Assembly (NCBI GenBank): GCA_963843645.1
Contig: CAWJLE010000001.1
Location: 62,001 to 126,000, forward strand
Reading direction: 5' to 3'
DNA from: CAWJLE01 sp963843645
GTDB taxonomy: Bacteria; Chloroflexota; Anaerolineae; DAOTYC01
Length of the DNA stretch: 64,000 nucleotides
Position 1 is the first letter of the stretch, and every line of letters begins with the position of its first letter. Shown in pieces: positions 50,854-58,486 of the stretch. A program made the position numbers and the translations under genes. The notes below the pieces were generated by a model. The model was not told where the DNA came from. It made no database searches and worked only from the letters and a program-made list of their open reading frames with translations.

Positions 50854-51825
50854 TCAGGGCTCATTCTCATGCAACGGGATTGCATCGAATGACAGACCTT
50901 CTGCAAATTTGGCCATGGTCCTGTCCAATTCCTCGTACTTGGATCGCGCGTTGGCCAGGTGCCCCCCCAACGTCCGAGAGGTCGTCTGGAGCCCCTCGAA
51001 CTCAATCTGGAGTTGGAGCAGGTAGTCTAGCATTTGTTTGGCCTTCTGTTCAATCTCAAGCCCACGGAAGCCATATAGAATTACAGCAAGATAAGCATAC
51101 ATCGTGCTGGGCGACACGGGGATGACGTGCTTGTCCAAGCCGTAGTTCCAGAGCGATTTGCGCGCTTTGGTACCTGCCTCCTGAACGCAGAGACCGTCAT
51201 TGCAGGCCAGCTCGTAATAAACGCTTTCCGCTGGCAGGAACATCAGAGCGAAATCCAGTGTGCCGTCGGCTGGTCGAATGTACTTGGCTGTCTCATCAAT
51301 TCTGTCCCGCAAAGCCCGACTGAGCTCACCCTCGGCCTTCCTGCGTTCCGAATCAGAACCCGCGTTTTGCAGCCGAAGGTGGGCGTCCAACGTGAATTTC
51401 GAGTCAATAGGGACCACTTTGCCACCAGGTATTAAGATGGCCTGCTCTACTCTGGATCCGTCGCTGAAGCAATGAGGGCCATGATGCTTGGGGAGCAGAC
51501 TTTCCAGAAGAGCCTCGAGCATCTGCTCGCCCCACACGCCCCGCTTCTGAGTTGTTCGCAGGGTCATAGCCAAATCGTTCACTTGCGCACCGACCCTGGC
51601 CATTTCTCCAAGCTTCTCCCTAAGCTGGCCGAATATCTCCAACTGATTCGTCATGGATTGCACGCCTTGTGAAACCTGAGTGCCAATATCAGTCAGTACT
51701 TTGATTCCCTGGTCGGTTTCCTGGCGTCGCCTGCCCAGTACTGAAAGCAGGAGAACAATTAGGATCGAACTCAGGACAACAAGAACACCCAAGAGGATAA
51801 AAGTGATGACTTGCACATTGCTCAT
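50854..51825 (-). CDS. rmuC: DNA recombination protein RmuC, short form
   Basis: 323 residues from ATG 51825. One N-terminal membrane helix (VITFILLGVLVVLSSILIVLLLSVL), a coiled-coil segment (residues ~35-90) and the RmuC nuclease core: KRGVWGEQMLEALLESLLP, LIPGGKVVPIDSKFTLDAHLR (PD-(D/E)XK Asp and Lys), then FALMFLPAESVYYEL and VIPVSPSTMYAYLAVI. RmuC limits inversions at short inverted repeats in E. coli. Typical length is 350-480; the coiled coil is short here. The neighbourhood is full of inverted repeats. Confidence 0.9.
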   Translation of the reverse strand: MSNVQVITFILLGVLVVLSSILIVLLLSVLGRRRQETDQGIKVLTDIGTQVSQGVQSMTNQLEIFGQLREKLGEMARVGAQVNDLAMTLRTTQKRGVWGEQMLEALLESLLPKHHGPHCFSDGSRVEQAILIPGGKVVPIDSKFTLDAHLRLQNAGSDSERRKAEGELSRALRDRIDETAKYIRPADGTLDFALMFLPAESVYYELACNDGLCVQEAGTKARKSLWNYGLDKHVIPVSPSTMYAYLAVILYGFRGLEIEQKAKQMLDYLLQLQIEFEGLQTTSRTLGGHLANARSKYEELDRTMAKFAEGLSFDAIPLHENEP

Positions 51826-51910
51826 CCGGCGTCATTCTCCGTAGTTGCCATCTGTGATCACCGCTGGTGGCCAGTATGTGAATGCATGTCAAAACAGCTT
51901 GGGCACAAAA

Positions 51911-51933
51911 CGCCGCCCGTTGACCGGGCGGCG
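51911..51933 (-). terminator. hairpin upstream of rmuC
   Basis: CGCCGCCCG/CGGGCGGCG with a 5-base loop, followed on the minus strand by TTTTGT. No gene upstream would need it, so it may be a leftover. Confidence 0.45.
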
Positions 51934-52184
51934 CATATGTGTAAGGATGTTCACATCAATCCCGACTGAGTGGTCGCACACCGGTCCGGGAGACCCCTCG
52001 ATACGAACGAGAGGTTTGTCGTGGGACGAACGTATTATACCACTGTCTATCATGAATCGAAATCGCGAATACCGACCAGCGCAGTCCCACCTGCTGACGC
52101 CATCCCGTGCCACGCGCGTAGTTGCTGCTTGATCGGCGCGATGACCTGCCCGCGAAGGAAAGCATTCCTCGCCCAAGCAACGTC

Positions 52185-52304
52185 GCGGAGCTCTCCCCCC
52201 GGCCCGGGATGCTCGACCTTATCGGGTTCCCCGAGAAGCAGCTCGGCAATACCGTCACCGCCCGCACATGGAACACGATCACGAAGATCGCGAAGCCTCT
52301 GCAG
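52185..52304 (+). pseudogene. 3' fragment of a DUF1697 gene
   Basis: Reading LSPRPGMLDLIGFPEKQLGN and TARTWNTITKIAKPLQ, this matches the end of the DUF1697 gene at 35190-35738 (LSPNHGTLDLMGFLEKQLGK) at both protein and DNA level. The rest of the gene is missing. The surrounding 51826-52591 holds no intact gene, only shared low-complexity words. Confidence 0.75.
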
Positions 52305-52591
52305 GTTTGCGCCGGGCACGAAACTCGGTCGCGATCTGAAATACGCCTGTCGTCGGTGGGACCGGCAGTTTTTAACAGGATACACAGGATGGATAGGATA
52401 ACGACAAACTGCATATTCCCTGAGGCAACCGGTCCCCCTGCGCGAGGTCCCGTTCGTCGCCCTGCCGGCCACGGCGAAGGGGTGGAGCTACGATTGCCGC
52501 CAACTCAAATGCGCCGATCACCGGGGGACCGGCCAATTCTCACAGGATGCTCAAGATGAACAGGATAACCACAATGACACGACAATAGAGG

Positions 52592-52960
52592 CTAGTGGTA
52601 CAGGCGCTTGTACTCGACTTTCGGACGACCGAAGTTGACGAGCAGCCCAACCTGCAGGCCGGTCGCTTTGAGATAGTTGATGACCTGGGCCAGATGCTCG
52701 GGCGTCAGCGCCTTGACCGCCTTGATCTCGACCACGACCCTGTCTTCCACCAGAATGTCCGCCAGGAAGTCGCCGACGCATTCGCCGCGAAACGTCACCA
52801 TGATAGGCGCCTGGGCCCTCGCCCGCAGGCCCTTTTGCCGCAGCACGATGAGAAGCGCCCTCTCGTAGACAGACTCCAGAAATCCAGACCCCAACTCGTT
52901 GCTGACGTCGAAACACGCCCCCAGGATCGCCGAGGTCAAGTCCTCGTGCAGAAATGTCAT
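52592..52960 (-). CDS. GxxExxY protein
   Basis: 122 residues from ATG 52960. The family signature GSGFLESVYERAL is at residues ~25-37, followed by FLADILVEDRVVVEIKAVKALTPEHLAQVINYLKATGLQVGLLVNFG, a PD-(D/E)XK-like core (D, E-x-K). GxxExxY proteins are common in environmental bacteria and unassigned, sometimes linked to DNA repair. It is complete and followed by no partner gene. Confidence 0.85.
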   Translation of the reverse strand: MTFLHEDLTSAILGACFDVSNELGSGFLESVYERALLIVLRQKGLRARAQAPIMVTFRGECVGDFLADILVEDRVVVEIKAVKALTPEHLAQVINYLKATGLQVGLLVNFGRPKVEYKRLYH

Positions 52961-53051
52961 CGCATCCTCACTGCCCAATCTGGTTTTATGCACGCCGGCA
53001 GCACCCGCCTATCTTCTCCGCGGACCCGGCCGGCCCGTTTTCTGAATCGTT

Positions 53052-53510
53052 CTTGTCTTTGTCCTGTCCATCCAGCTAAAAACTCCCTGCCCGGCAGGCT
53101 AGCCAAGACTTGCAGATGAGCGGGTCACCCAAATCGGCACCAACACCATCCGGCAGACTTCTCTGTTGTTTGTTATCTGTTGTCTTTTGCCTTTATCCTG
53201 TTCATCCTGTCTATCCTGTTAAGAAATTCCTGCCCGGCAGGCTGGCCACGACTCGCGGATTGGCGCGTCACCCGAAATCGGCACCAACACCCTCCGGCAG
53301 ACTTCTCTGTTGTCTGTTGTTTGTTGTCTTTATCCTGTTCATCCTGTCTATCCTGTTAAGAAATTCTTGCCTGCCGGGCTATCCACGACTTGCGGATGGG
53401 CGGGTCACCCGAAGCGGGGGCTAGACCATCCGGCGGACTCCTCTGTTGTCTCTCGTCTTTGTCCAGTTCATCCGGTCTATCCCGTTAAGAAATTCCTGCC
53501 TGACAGGCTA
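53052..53510. repeat. tandem array of ~128-146-bp units
   Basis: Four imperfect head-to-tail copies, each with AAATTCCTGCCYGGCAGGCT, then CGGGTCACCCGAA, CATCCGGCAGACTTCTCTGT and a TATCCTGTTCATCCTGTCTA block. The unit shrinks from ~146 to ~128 bases along the array. The last block is the dispersed TCCTGT word also seen near 3710 and 35740. Confidence 0.85.
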
Positions 53511-54110
53511 TTAGCTGCCGCCTTGCCAGCTATCCAGCGGCGTGAGCCGCATCTGCTTCGAAAGTTCATAGGCGGTCGAAACATCACTGTCATTTTCGAC
53601 GAACACGCGGCCGACGACAATGACCGAGTCGTTCGGCGAGGAGATCCGCGTCATGCCGCTCGGTACCCGTCCCTTCCAGGTCGGCCCCGTAATGAGGTAA
53701 TCGCCCGCTTCCGTGCCTGTGGTGCGTTTGCCGATGTAGGCAAAATTCGTGTTTTTCGACGGATCAGTGAGCTGCACGCTATAGTAGCGACCGGCCATAT
53801 CCGGCACATGCAAGATTTCCGATCCTCTCTTGAGGTCTAACCAGCCGACTGTAAGGAGCGTGTCGCGGTTCACGCCGGCAGTCATCAAATTCGAGCCCGA
53901 GGCGGGCGCGTGGAGGGGATCCGCAAAAAGGGCCTTGGGCTGCGTGTAGAGCGTATTGATCGGGACGGGGCCTTCGCCGAACCCTTTAACGAGGAGTGCC
54001 CTTTCATACACGGACAGCATCATCCGCGGCCAAAAGTAGGTGACGAGAAACCATGCCCCGGCCATGACCGAACCGAATATGAGTAGATGTTCGAGTCTCA
54101 TAGAAGTCAT
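53511..54110 (-). CDS. DUF1254-domain membrane-anchored protein
   Basis: 199 residues from ATG 54110, whose ATGA overlaps the stop of the upstream gene. An N-terminal helix (HLLIFGSVMAGAWFLVTYFW) anchors a DUF1254 domain: NTLYTQPKALFADP, VNRDTLLTVGWLDLKRGSEILHVPDMAGRYYSVQLTDPSKNTNFAYIG, YLITGPTWKGRVPSGMTRISSPNDSVIVVGRVFV. In most bacteria DUF1254 and DUF1214 sit in one ~450-residue chain, in that order. Here DUF1214 is a separate gene placed first. Function of the family is unknown. Confidence 0.8.
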   Translation of the reverse strand: MTSMRLEHLLIFGSVMAGAWFLVTYFWPRMMLSVYERALLVKGFGEGPVPINTLYTQPKALFADPLHAPASGSNLMTAGVNRDTLLTVGWLDLKRGSEILHVPDMAGRYYSVQLTDPSKNTNFAYIGKRTTGTEAGDYLITGPTWKGRVPSGMTRISSPNDSVIVVGRVFVENDSDVSTAYELSKQMRLTPLDSWQGGS

Positions 54111-54784
54111 CCTTTTACTCTAACGACCGGCGGCACCTCGTACTTGCCGTCGAGAATGGCTTGACCGGGCAAATACACGCGCAGCCAGAGTATGAAATTG
54201 CCTGTCGGCGCGGGCAGCCAGTTGGATTCATGACCTGCAGGAGAGGTGTTCTGAATGTAGAGATCGAGCGAACCGTCGGAGTTCTGCGAAAGGCCCGATC
54301 TGTCGCTGACGCTGTACCGATCGATCGGGTTTCGCACAAAGTGATTTTTCGCATCACCCATCGTAATTGACCAGAATGCATTGTGCGGCGGAAGTTGTCC
54401 TGCCGGAAAGTGCATGACGTAGTCGTTCGCCCCGGAGAGCGCATGGGCAGCGCCATCTGTGTTCGTCCACCAATACATCGCCTCTTGCGACACGTTTACG
54501 GGGCCGGGAAATAACTGCGCGTGCGCGGCTCGCAGCAACATGCCGTTGCCGGGCTCGCCTAATCCGAACATGGTGATCCAGCCGTTGACCTTTGTGGCCT
54601 TGATCCTCGCGTAAATTTGGGCCGTGACAAACGCCAGCCCCCAGCCGATCAGAATGCCTTGCAACACGTCGGTACGCCACGTTCTGGAACTGGTAAAGAA
54701 ATGCCCGAAGACGAACGACTTGACGATGAAATAGCCGCATATCAATCCGACGAGTGTTGCCAGGTAAGTGTATGTTCTGTTCAT
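54107..54784 (-). CDS. DUF1214-domain membrane protein
   Basis: 225 residues from ATG 54784. One or two N-terminal helices (YLATLVGLICGYFIVKSFVFG, then LQGILIGWGLAFVTAQIYA) lead to a C-terminal DUF1214 domain: VMHFPAGQLPPHNAFWSITMGDAKNHFVRNPIDRYSVSDRSGL, SLDLYIQNTSPAGHESNWLPAPTGNFILWLRVYLPGQAILDGKYEVPPV. It is coupled by a 4-base overlap to the DUF1254 gene, so the two products probably form one complex equivalent to the usual fusion. Confidence 0.8.
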   Translation of the reverse strand: MNRTYTYLATLVGLICGYFIVKSFVFGHFFTSSRTWRTDVLQGILIGWGLAFVTAQIYARIKATKVNGWITMFGLGEPGNGMLLRAAHAQLFPGPVNVSQEAMYWWTNTDGAAHALSGANDYVMHFPAGQLPPHNAFWSITMGDAKNHFVRNPIDRYSVSDRSGLSQNSDGSLDLYIQNTSPAGHESNWLPAPTGNFILWLRVYLPGQAILDGKYEVPPVVRVKG

Positions 54785-55429
54785 GTTATTATCTCATCCC
54801 TTTTGGCTTAGCGGCGTGAGCTGTTGGTCCTCTGCATTTGGTGTGCTTTCATTGGCAGCATAGTCGAGAGTAGAAAGCCGCGCCGGAAGGGCGAAGACCA
54901 TCCCGAAGCAGGTGTTGCTTTGCTATTGGTCGTCGTCCGGTTCATCCTGCCTGTCCAGCTCCCGATCAACAGACGCCCAGCTCGTCGGGAGCATCGCGTC
55001 CCTTCTCCGGATGCAAGCGGAACGAACCGGAGTTGTAGCGTTGATCGGCCGGCCGGAAGAGCCGCGTCAGCTGCGCGTAGGTCTCGCCGCTGTCGAGCAG
55101 CGCCTGCAACGACCGTGCGCCTCGACGCCTCAGTCCACGCAGAGTTATACCATTGCCTGCGACAGATTGCGAGAGTGCGTGTTCACGTCGCGGATTGAGA
55201 TCGACAAGGGGGTTCACAGGCCGTTCAGGCCGGCCTCGACCAACGTGATGGCTTGGATGCGCCGTTTGCAGTACCAGGAGTCGGCCGGAGGAATGCACCG
55301 CGGTCCCGCGTGGAGCCGGAATCGAGGTCGGCTTCGGGGATCCCGCGTTTACCGAGCGATGCCCTCGCCAAACGGGGGCGATTGCGGGAGAGACCCCTCG
55401 CGCGGTGCGAGGGGTCTCTCTCGGTTCTG
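54785..55429. other. fragment-bearing region between DUF1214 and phosphoesterase genes
   Basis: No intact gene. At about 54865-54915 the words AGAAAGCCGCGCCGGAAG and GAAGACCATCCCGAAG match 57917-57960 inside the phosphoesterase gene, a small duplicated shard. A perfect hairpin GAGAGACCCCTCGC with its complement lies at 55389-55421, just after the phosphoesterase stop, without a T-run. Confidence 0.5.
54969..55140 (-). pseudogene. possible type IIG restriction-modification fragment
   Basis: One frame reads SLQALLDSGETYAQLTRLFR and ADQRYNSGSFRLHPEKGRDAPDELGV, similar to a segment of Eco57I-like methylase-nucleases (ADERYNSGLF pattern). It has no start and ends in a stop, so only a shard remains. 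Confidence 0.35.
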
Positions 55430-58381
55430 CTAATCCAGGTCCGCTCCGGCCGGCGTGTCGGGATAGGGTTGGCCGCCCATCAGCCCGGTCCAGAGAATCC
55501 GGTTGTACGACGCAAAATCCATCTTGTCTTCGGAGGTGAAGTCCACGCCTTGCGTGACGCGCGCCCAGTAGGCGGCGTCGTGCGTCGGCCTGGGCACGAG
55601 CATGCTGGTCGCCCTGGGAGGCAGCGGCAGAGCGCTGTTGTAGAGCATCGGGGCGGGAACGGCCGTGAAGCTCCACGGGCTCGGCGTCGTGTTGAAGATG
55701 TCGGCCATCGGTCTGCCGAGCGCATCGTTGAGGTTCATCGGCGGAAGGCCCAGCACCTCTTCGATCGTGCGCAGGTAGTCGATGGTGTTGTACTGCGTGG
55801 AGACCACCGCCCCCCGCTTGACGTATGCGCCGGCGATGAACGTGGGGCTGCGGTGCGAATCGACGTGATCGGGACCATCCTGGGAGTCGTCTTCGATGAT
55901 GAAGATCAGTGTGTTGTCGGCGTACTTGCTCTTTGAGATCTTCTCAACCAGCATACCGACCGCATAGTCATTATCGGCTTGCTGGATCTCCGGAGTGTTC
56001 ACGCCGTCGATCGCCGTGTCGAAGTTGCCGGTGTGGTCGTTCATGAGGCGAACCAGGCTCAACGAAGGCAGGTCCTCTTCGCCGTCGACGTATCGGGTAT
56101 CGAACTCACGCTCCCACTCCTTGAAACGCCAGAAGTCCGGATACGTGGGATCCCAACCCCGGAAGTACGGATCCGTATACGGTGCGAGGGCCATGTTCGT
56201 GGGGTAAGCCGTGACCGTTTTGGTCGAGGCCGGATCGTGAGCCAGAGAAATGCTGTAGGTGGAGGTCGGCGGGAAGGTATAGCGGGTCCCGTCGATGGAG
56301 AAACCATAGTTGCGAACGGTGAGATTGCCCCGCAGCGCGTTGTCCCACAAGAAGCCGGTATTCACCTCGTTGTCCGGTCCGTCCGGCGCAGCCACGTCGG
56401 TCTGGCCCGGCAACACATCCGGATCGTCCGATGTCAGGGGATTGGCGGCCTGGCGCTCGGCGACGCCCGGCAGGGCGACGTTCACATTGCGATTCAAACC
56501 GCCCTGTTCCAGGCTGAGGCCGCGTCCGGCGTAGGCCAGCGGGAATTGGCTTTCGACCACGCTCTGAGCTTGAGCCGCAGTCGACCAGGCCCAGCCGTCG
56601 TAACTGACTTCAGCGGTACACATGAAATTGTCGAGAGTGACGAAGGTCTGAGCCAGGCTGTGCGAATTGGGCGTGAGCGCCTGGCCAAATTCGGCCAGGG
56701 CTGGATCGCCATTGCCGACGGGCAAATCGCCCAGAATCTGGTCGTAGGTGCGATTTTCCCTGATGACGAAGATCACGTGTTTGACACCCTGCCGCACGGC
56801 GTCCATGACCGCCGCGTCACTGGTGCTCACGGTGCTGGAGAAGCGGTTGTTCGTGGCGACCTGCGCCGTCAGCGTCAGGAGCTGCTCCTCGTCGGGAAGC
56901 GGGAAGCTCTGCAGGCCCGCCTTGGTCAACTGGGGATTGTAGGCATTCTGGGCAACGCCACTGCGGTGCGTCGGCGGGCCATAGCTGTAGTAGAAAGTCG
57001 GGTTGGCGCCCGTCGGCGACTTCGCATTCGCCACGTACACGTATTGGCCGTCGCCGCTGAGGCTCACGGAGTTGGGGTACCAACCGGTCGGAATGAGGCC
57101 CACCACCTCGTCACCGCTGTTGGTCCCGTGCAGCGCGATCACCGCCACGGAATTCAGATTGCCGTTGGTCACGTAGAGCCACTTCTCATCCGGCGAGAGG
57201 GCCACACTGTTGGGGTTCGCGCCCTTGTATTCGGACAGCGAGGCCGGCACGACTGACCCGAGCGGCAGCACCCGGATGGATTCGAGGACGACGTTCTTGT
57301 CGGTATCGATGACGTCGACGGTATCCGACTGGTCCGCGACGACATACAGGAGCGTCTGGGCAGCGTTCAGCGTCATCTTGTTCGGTTGGCCCTTCACCGG
57401 GATGCGCGCCGTGACCGCCGGTTTCTCGCCCAGACTCGCGACGACGATCTCGCGGTCGCGAATGCTCGACACGTACGCGGTGGCGCTCGATCCGGTACCC
57501 TTCACCGCCACCCAGAACGGATACTCGCCGCCCGGGACGCCGGCCTGCGCGGGATCGCTCTTGCCGGGGCGCAGGTCCAGCTCCGTGCCCTTCGACCAGT
57601 GGCCCAGGCCTCCGGTAAACACCGTGATGGAGTCGTTGTAGTAGTTCGCCACCACGAGGGTCTGGCCGTCCTTCGAAATCGCCACTCCGGCGGCCATCGG
57701 ACTCACGGCCACCATCTCGTTGACCGGGATCTTTTCGCCGGTCGGCGGCTGCACGACGAGGCCGTTGCCGGCGCGATGGTTCAAGGGCAGCTCCGTGGAT
57801 TGCTGCCAGGCGCCGACGTCGTTCAGGGTGAAGACGTGGACATTGTCACCGCTGGACTTCGCCGGGTTCACGGCGCCGGTGGTGTCGAAGGGGAGGTCCC
57901 CCTTTCCGCCGGACACGTAGAAAGCCGCGCCGGAAGGATCGAAGACCATCCCGAAGTAGGTATTGGGCACCTTCACCACTTGCTTCTTGACCGGCGTCTG
58001 CGCGGAAATGTCGTAGACGAACACGTATTCCTGCGAGTCCGGCCAGTTGAAAGAGCTGTTGAAGGCGTCTATTTTGCCGTCGGTTCTGAAGACGCGGTTG
58101 TAGCCGCTCGTCAGCACCAGCAGCGTCTTCTTATCCGGACTCACCACCGTAGTGGCCGCCTGCCCGGCCAGCCAATCCGGGTTGTCGGCCAGATCGGGAT
58201 TCAGCGATTCGAAACGGGCCCCCTGGGGCGCCAGCGGCGAAATCTGCTGGCCCATATTGGGCAGGGACTGGATGCCCGGCGGCGTCGGCGAAGGGGTGGG
58301 CGACGCAGCGTACGCGCTGCTGACGCTCGAGGCCACAACCCACACCGCCACCAGCAAAGAAGTCATACGACGAATGTTCAT
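55430..58381 (-). CDS. secreted beta-propeller and phosphoesterase (acid phosphatase/PLC-like) protein
   Basis: 983 residues from ATG 58381. A signal peptide (MTSLLVAVWVVASSVSSAYA) is followed by a proline-rich linker and a YVTN-type beta-propeller over residues ~60-490 (VSPDKKTLLVLTSGYNRVF, SKDGQTLVVANYYNDSITVF, SPDEKWLYVTNGNLNSVAVI, SGDGQYVYVANAKSP). The C-terminal PF04185-type phosphoesterase starts VKHVIFVIRENRTYDQILGDL near residue 535 and includes LIFIIEDDSQDGPDHVDSHRSP near 860. The family contains phospholipases C and phosphatases. It lies 105 bases after the phospholipase B-like gene on the same strand, suggesting joint lipid or phosphate scavenging outside the cell. Confidence 0.88.
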   Translation of the reverse strand: MNIRRMTSLLVAVWVVASSVSSAYAASPTPSPTPPGIQSLPNMGQQISPLAPQGARFESLNPDLADNPDWLAGQAATTVVSPDKKTLLVLTSGYNRVFRTDGKIDAFNSSFNWPDSQEYVFVYDISAQTPVKKQVVKVPNTYFGMVFDPSGAAFYVSGGKGDLPFDTTGAVNPAKSSGDNVHVFTLNDVGAWQQSTELPLNHRAGNGLVVQPPTGEKIPVNEMVAVSPMAAGVAISKDGQTLVVANYYNDSITVFTGGLGHWSKGTELDLRPGKSDPAQAGVPGGEYPFWVAVKGTGSSATAYVSSIRDREIVVASLGEKPAVTARIPVKGQPNKMTLNAAQTLLYVVADQSDTVDVIDTDKNVVLESIRVLPLGSVVPASLSEYKGANPNSVALSPDEKWLYVTNGNLNSVAVIALHGTNSGDEVVGLIPTGWYPNSVSLSGDGQYVYVANAKSPTGANPTFYYSYGPPTHRSGVAQNAYNPQLTKAGLQSFPLPDEEQLLTLTAQVATNNRFSSTVSTSDAAVMDAVRQGVKHVIFVIRENRTYDQILGDLPVGNGDPALAEFGQALTPNSHSLAQTFVTLDNFMCTAEVSYDGWAWSTAAQAQSVVESQFPLAYAGRGLSLEQGGLNRNVNVALPGVAERQAANPLTSDDPDVLPGQTDVAAPDGPDNEVNTGFLWDNALRGNLTVRNYGFSIDGTRYTFPPTSTYSISLAHDPASTKTVTAYPTNMALAPYTDPYFRGWDPTYPDFWRFKEWEREFDTRYVDGEEDLPSLSLVRLMNDHTGNFDTAIDGVNTPEIQQADNDYAVGMLVEKISKSKYADNTLIFIIEDDSQDGPDHVDSHRSPTFIAGAYVKRGAVVSTQYNTIDYLRTIEEVLGLPPMNLNDALGRPMADIFNTTPSPWSFTAVPAPMLYNSALPLPPRATSMLVPRPTHDAAYWARVTQGVDFTSEDKMDFASYNRILWTGLMGGQPYPDTPAGADLD

Positions 58382-58486
58382 TGATCTTCCTCCCTATGCA
58401 TGCTGTGCATCCAAACGTTCAGGTCCGGGAACGCTGCGGTACGTCACGCGGGTGTTTCTAACCCAGGCGTCTCCTGGGCCGCTGCC

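Noticed and set aside
55389..55421. Intrinsic terminator after the phosphoesterase gene
   Set aside because: The stem is perfect but no T-run follows on either strand, so it is kept only as a hairpin note.
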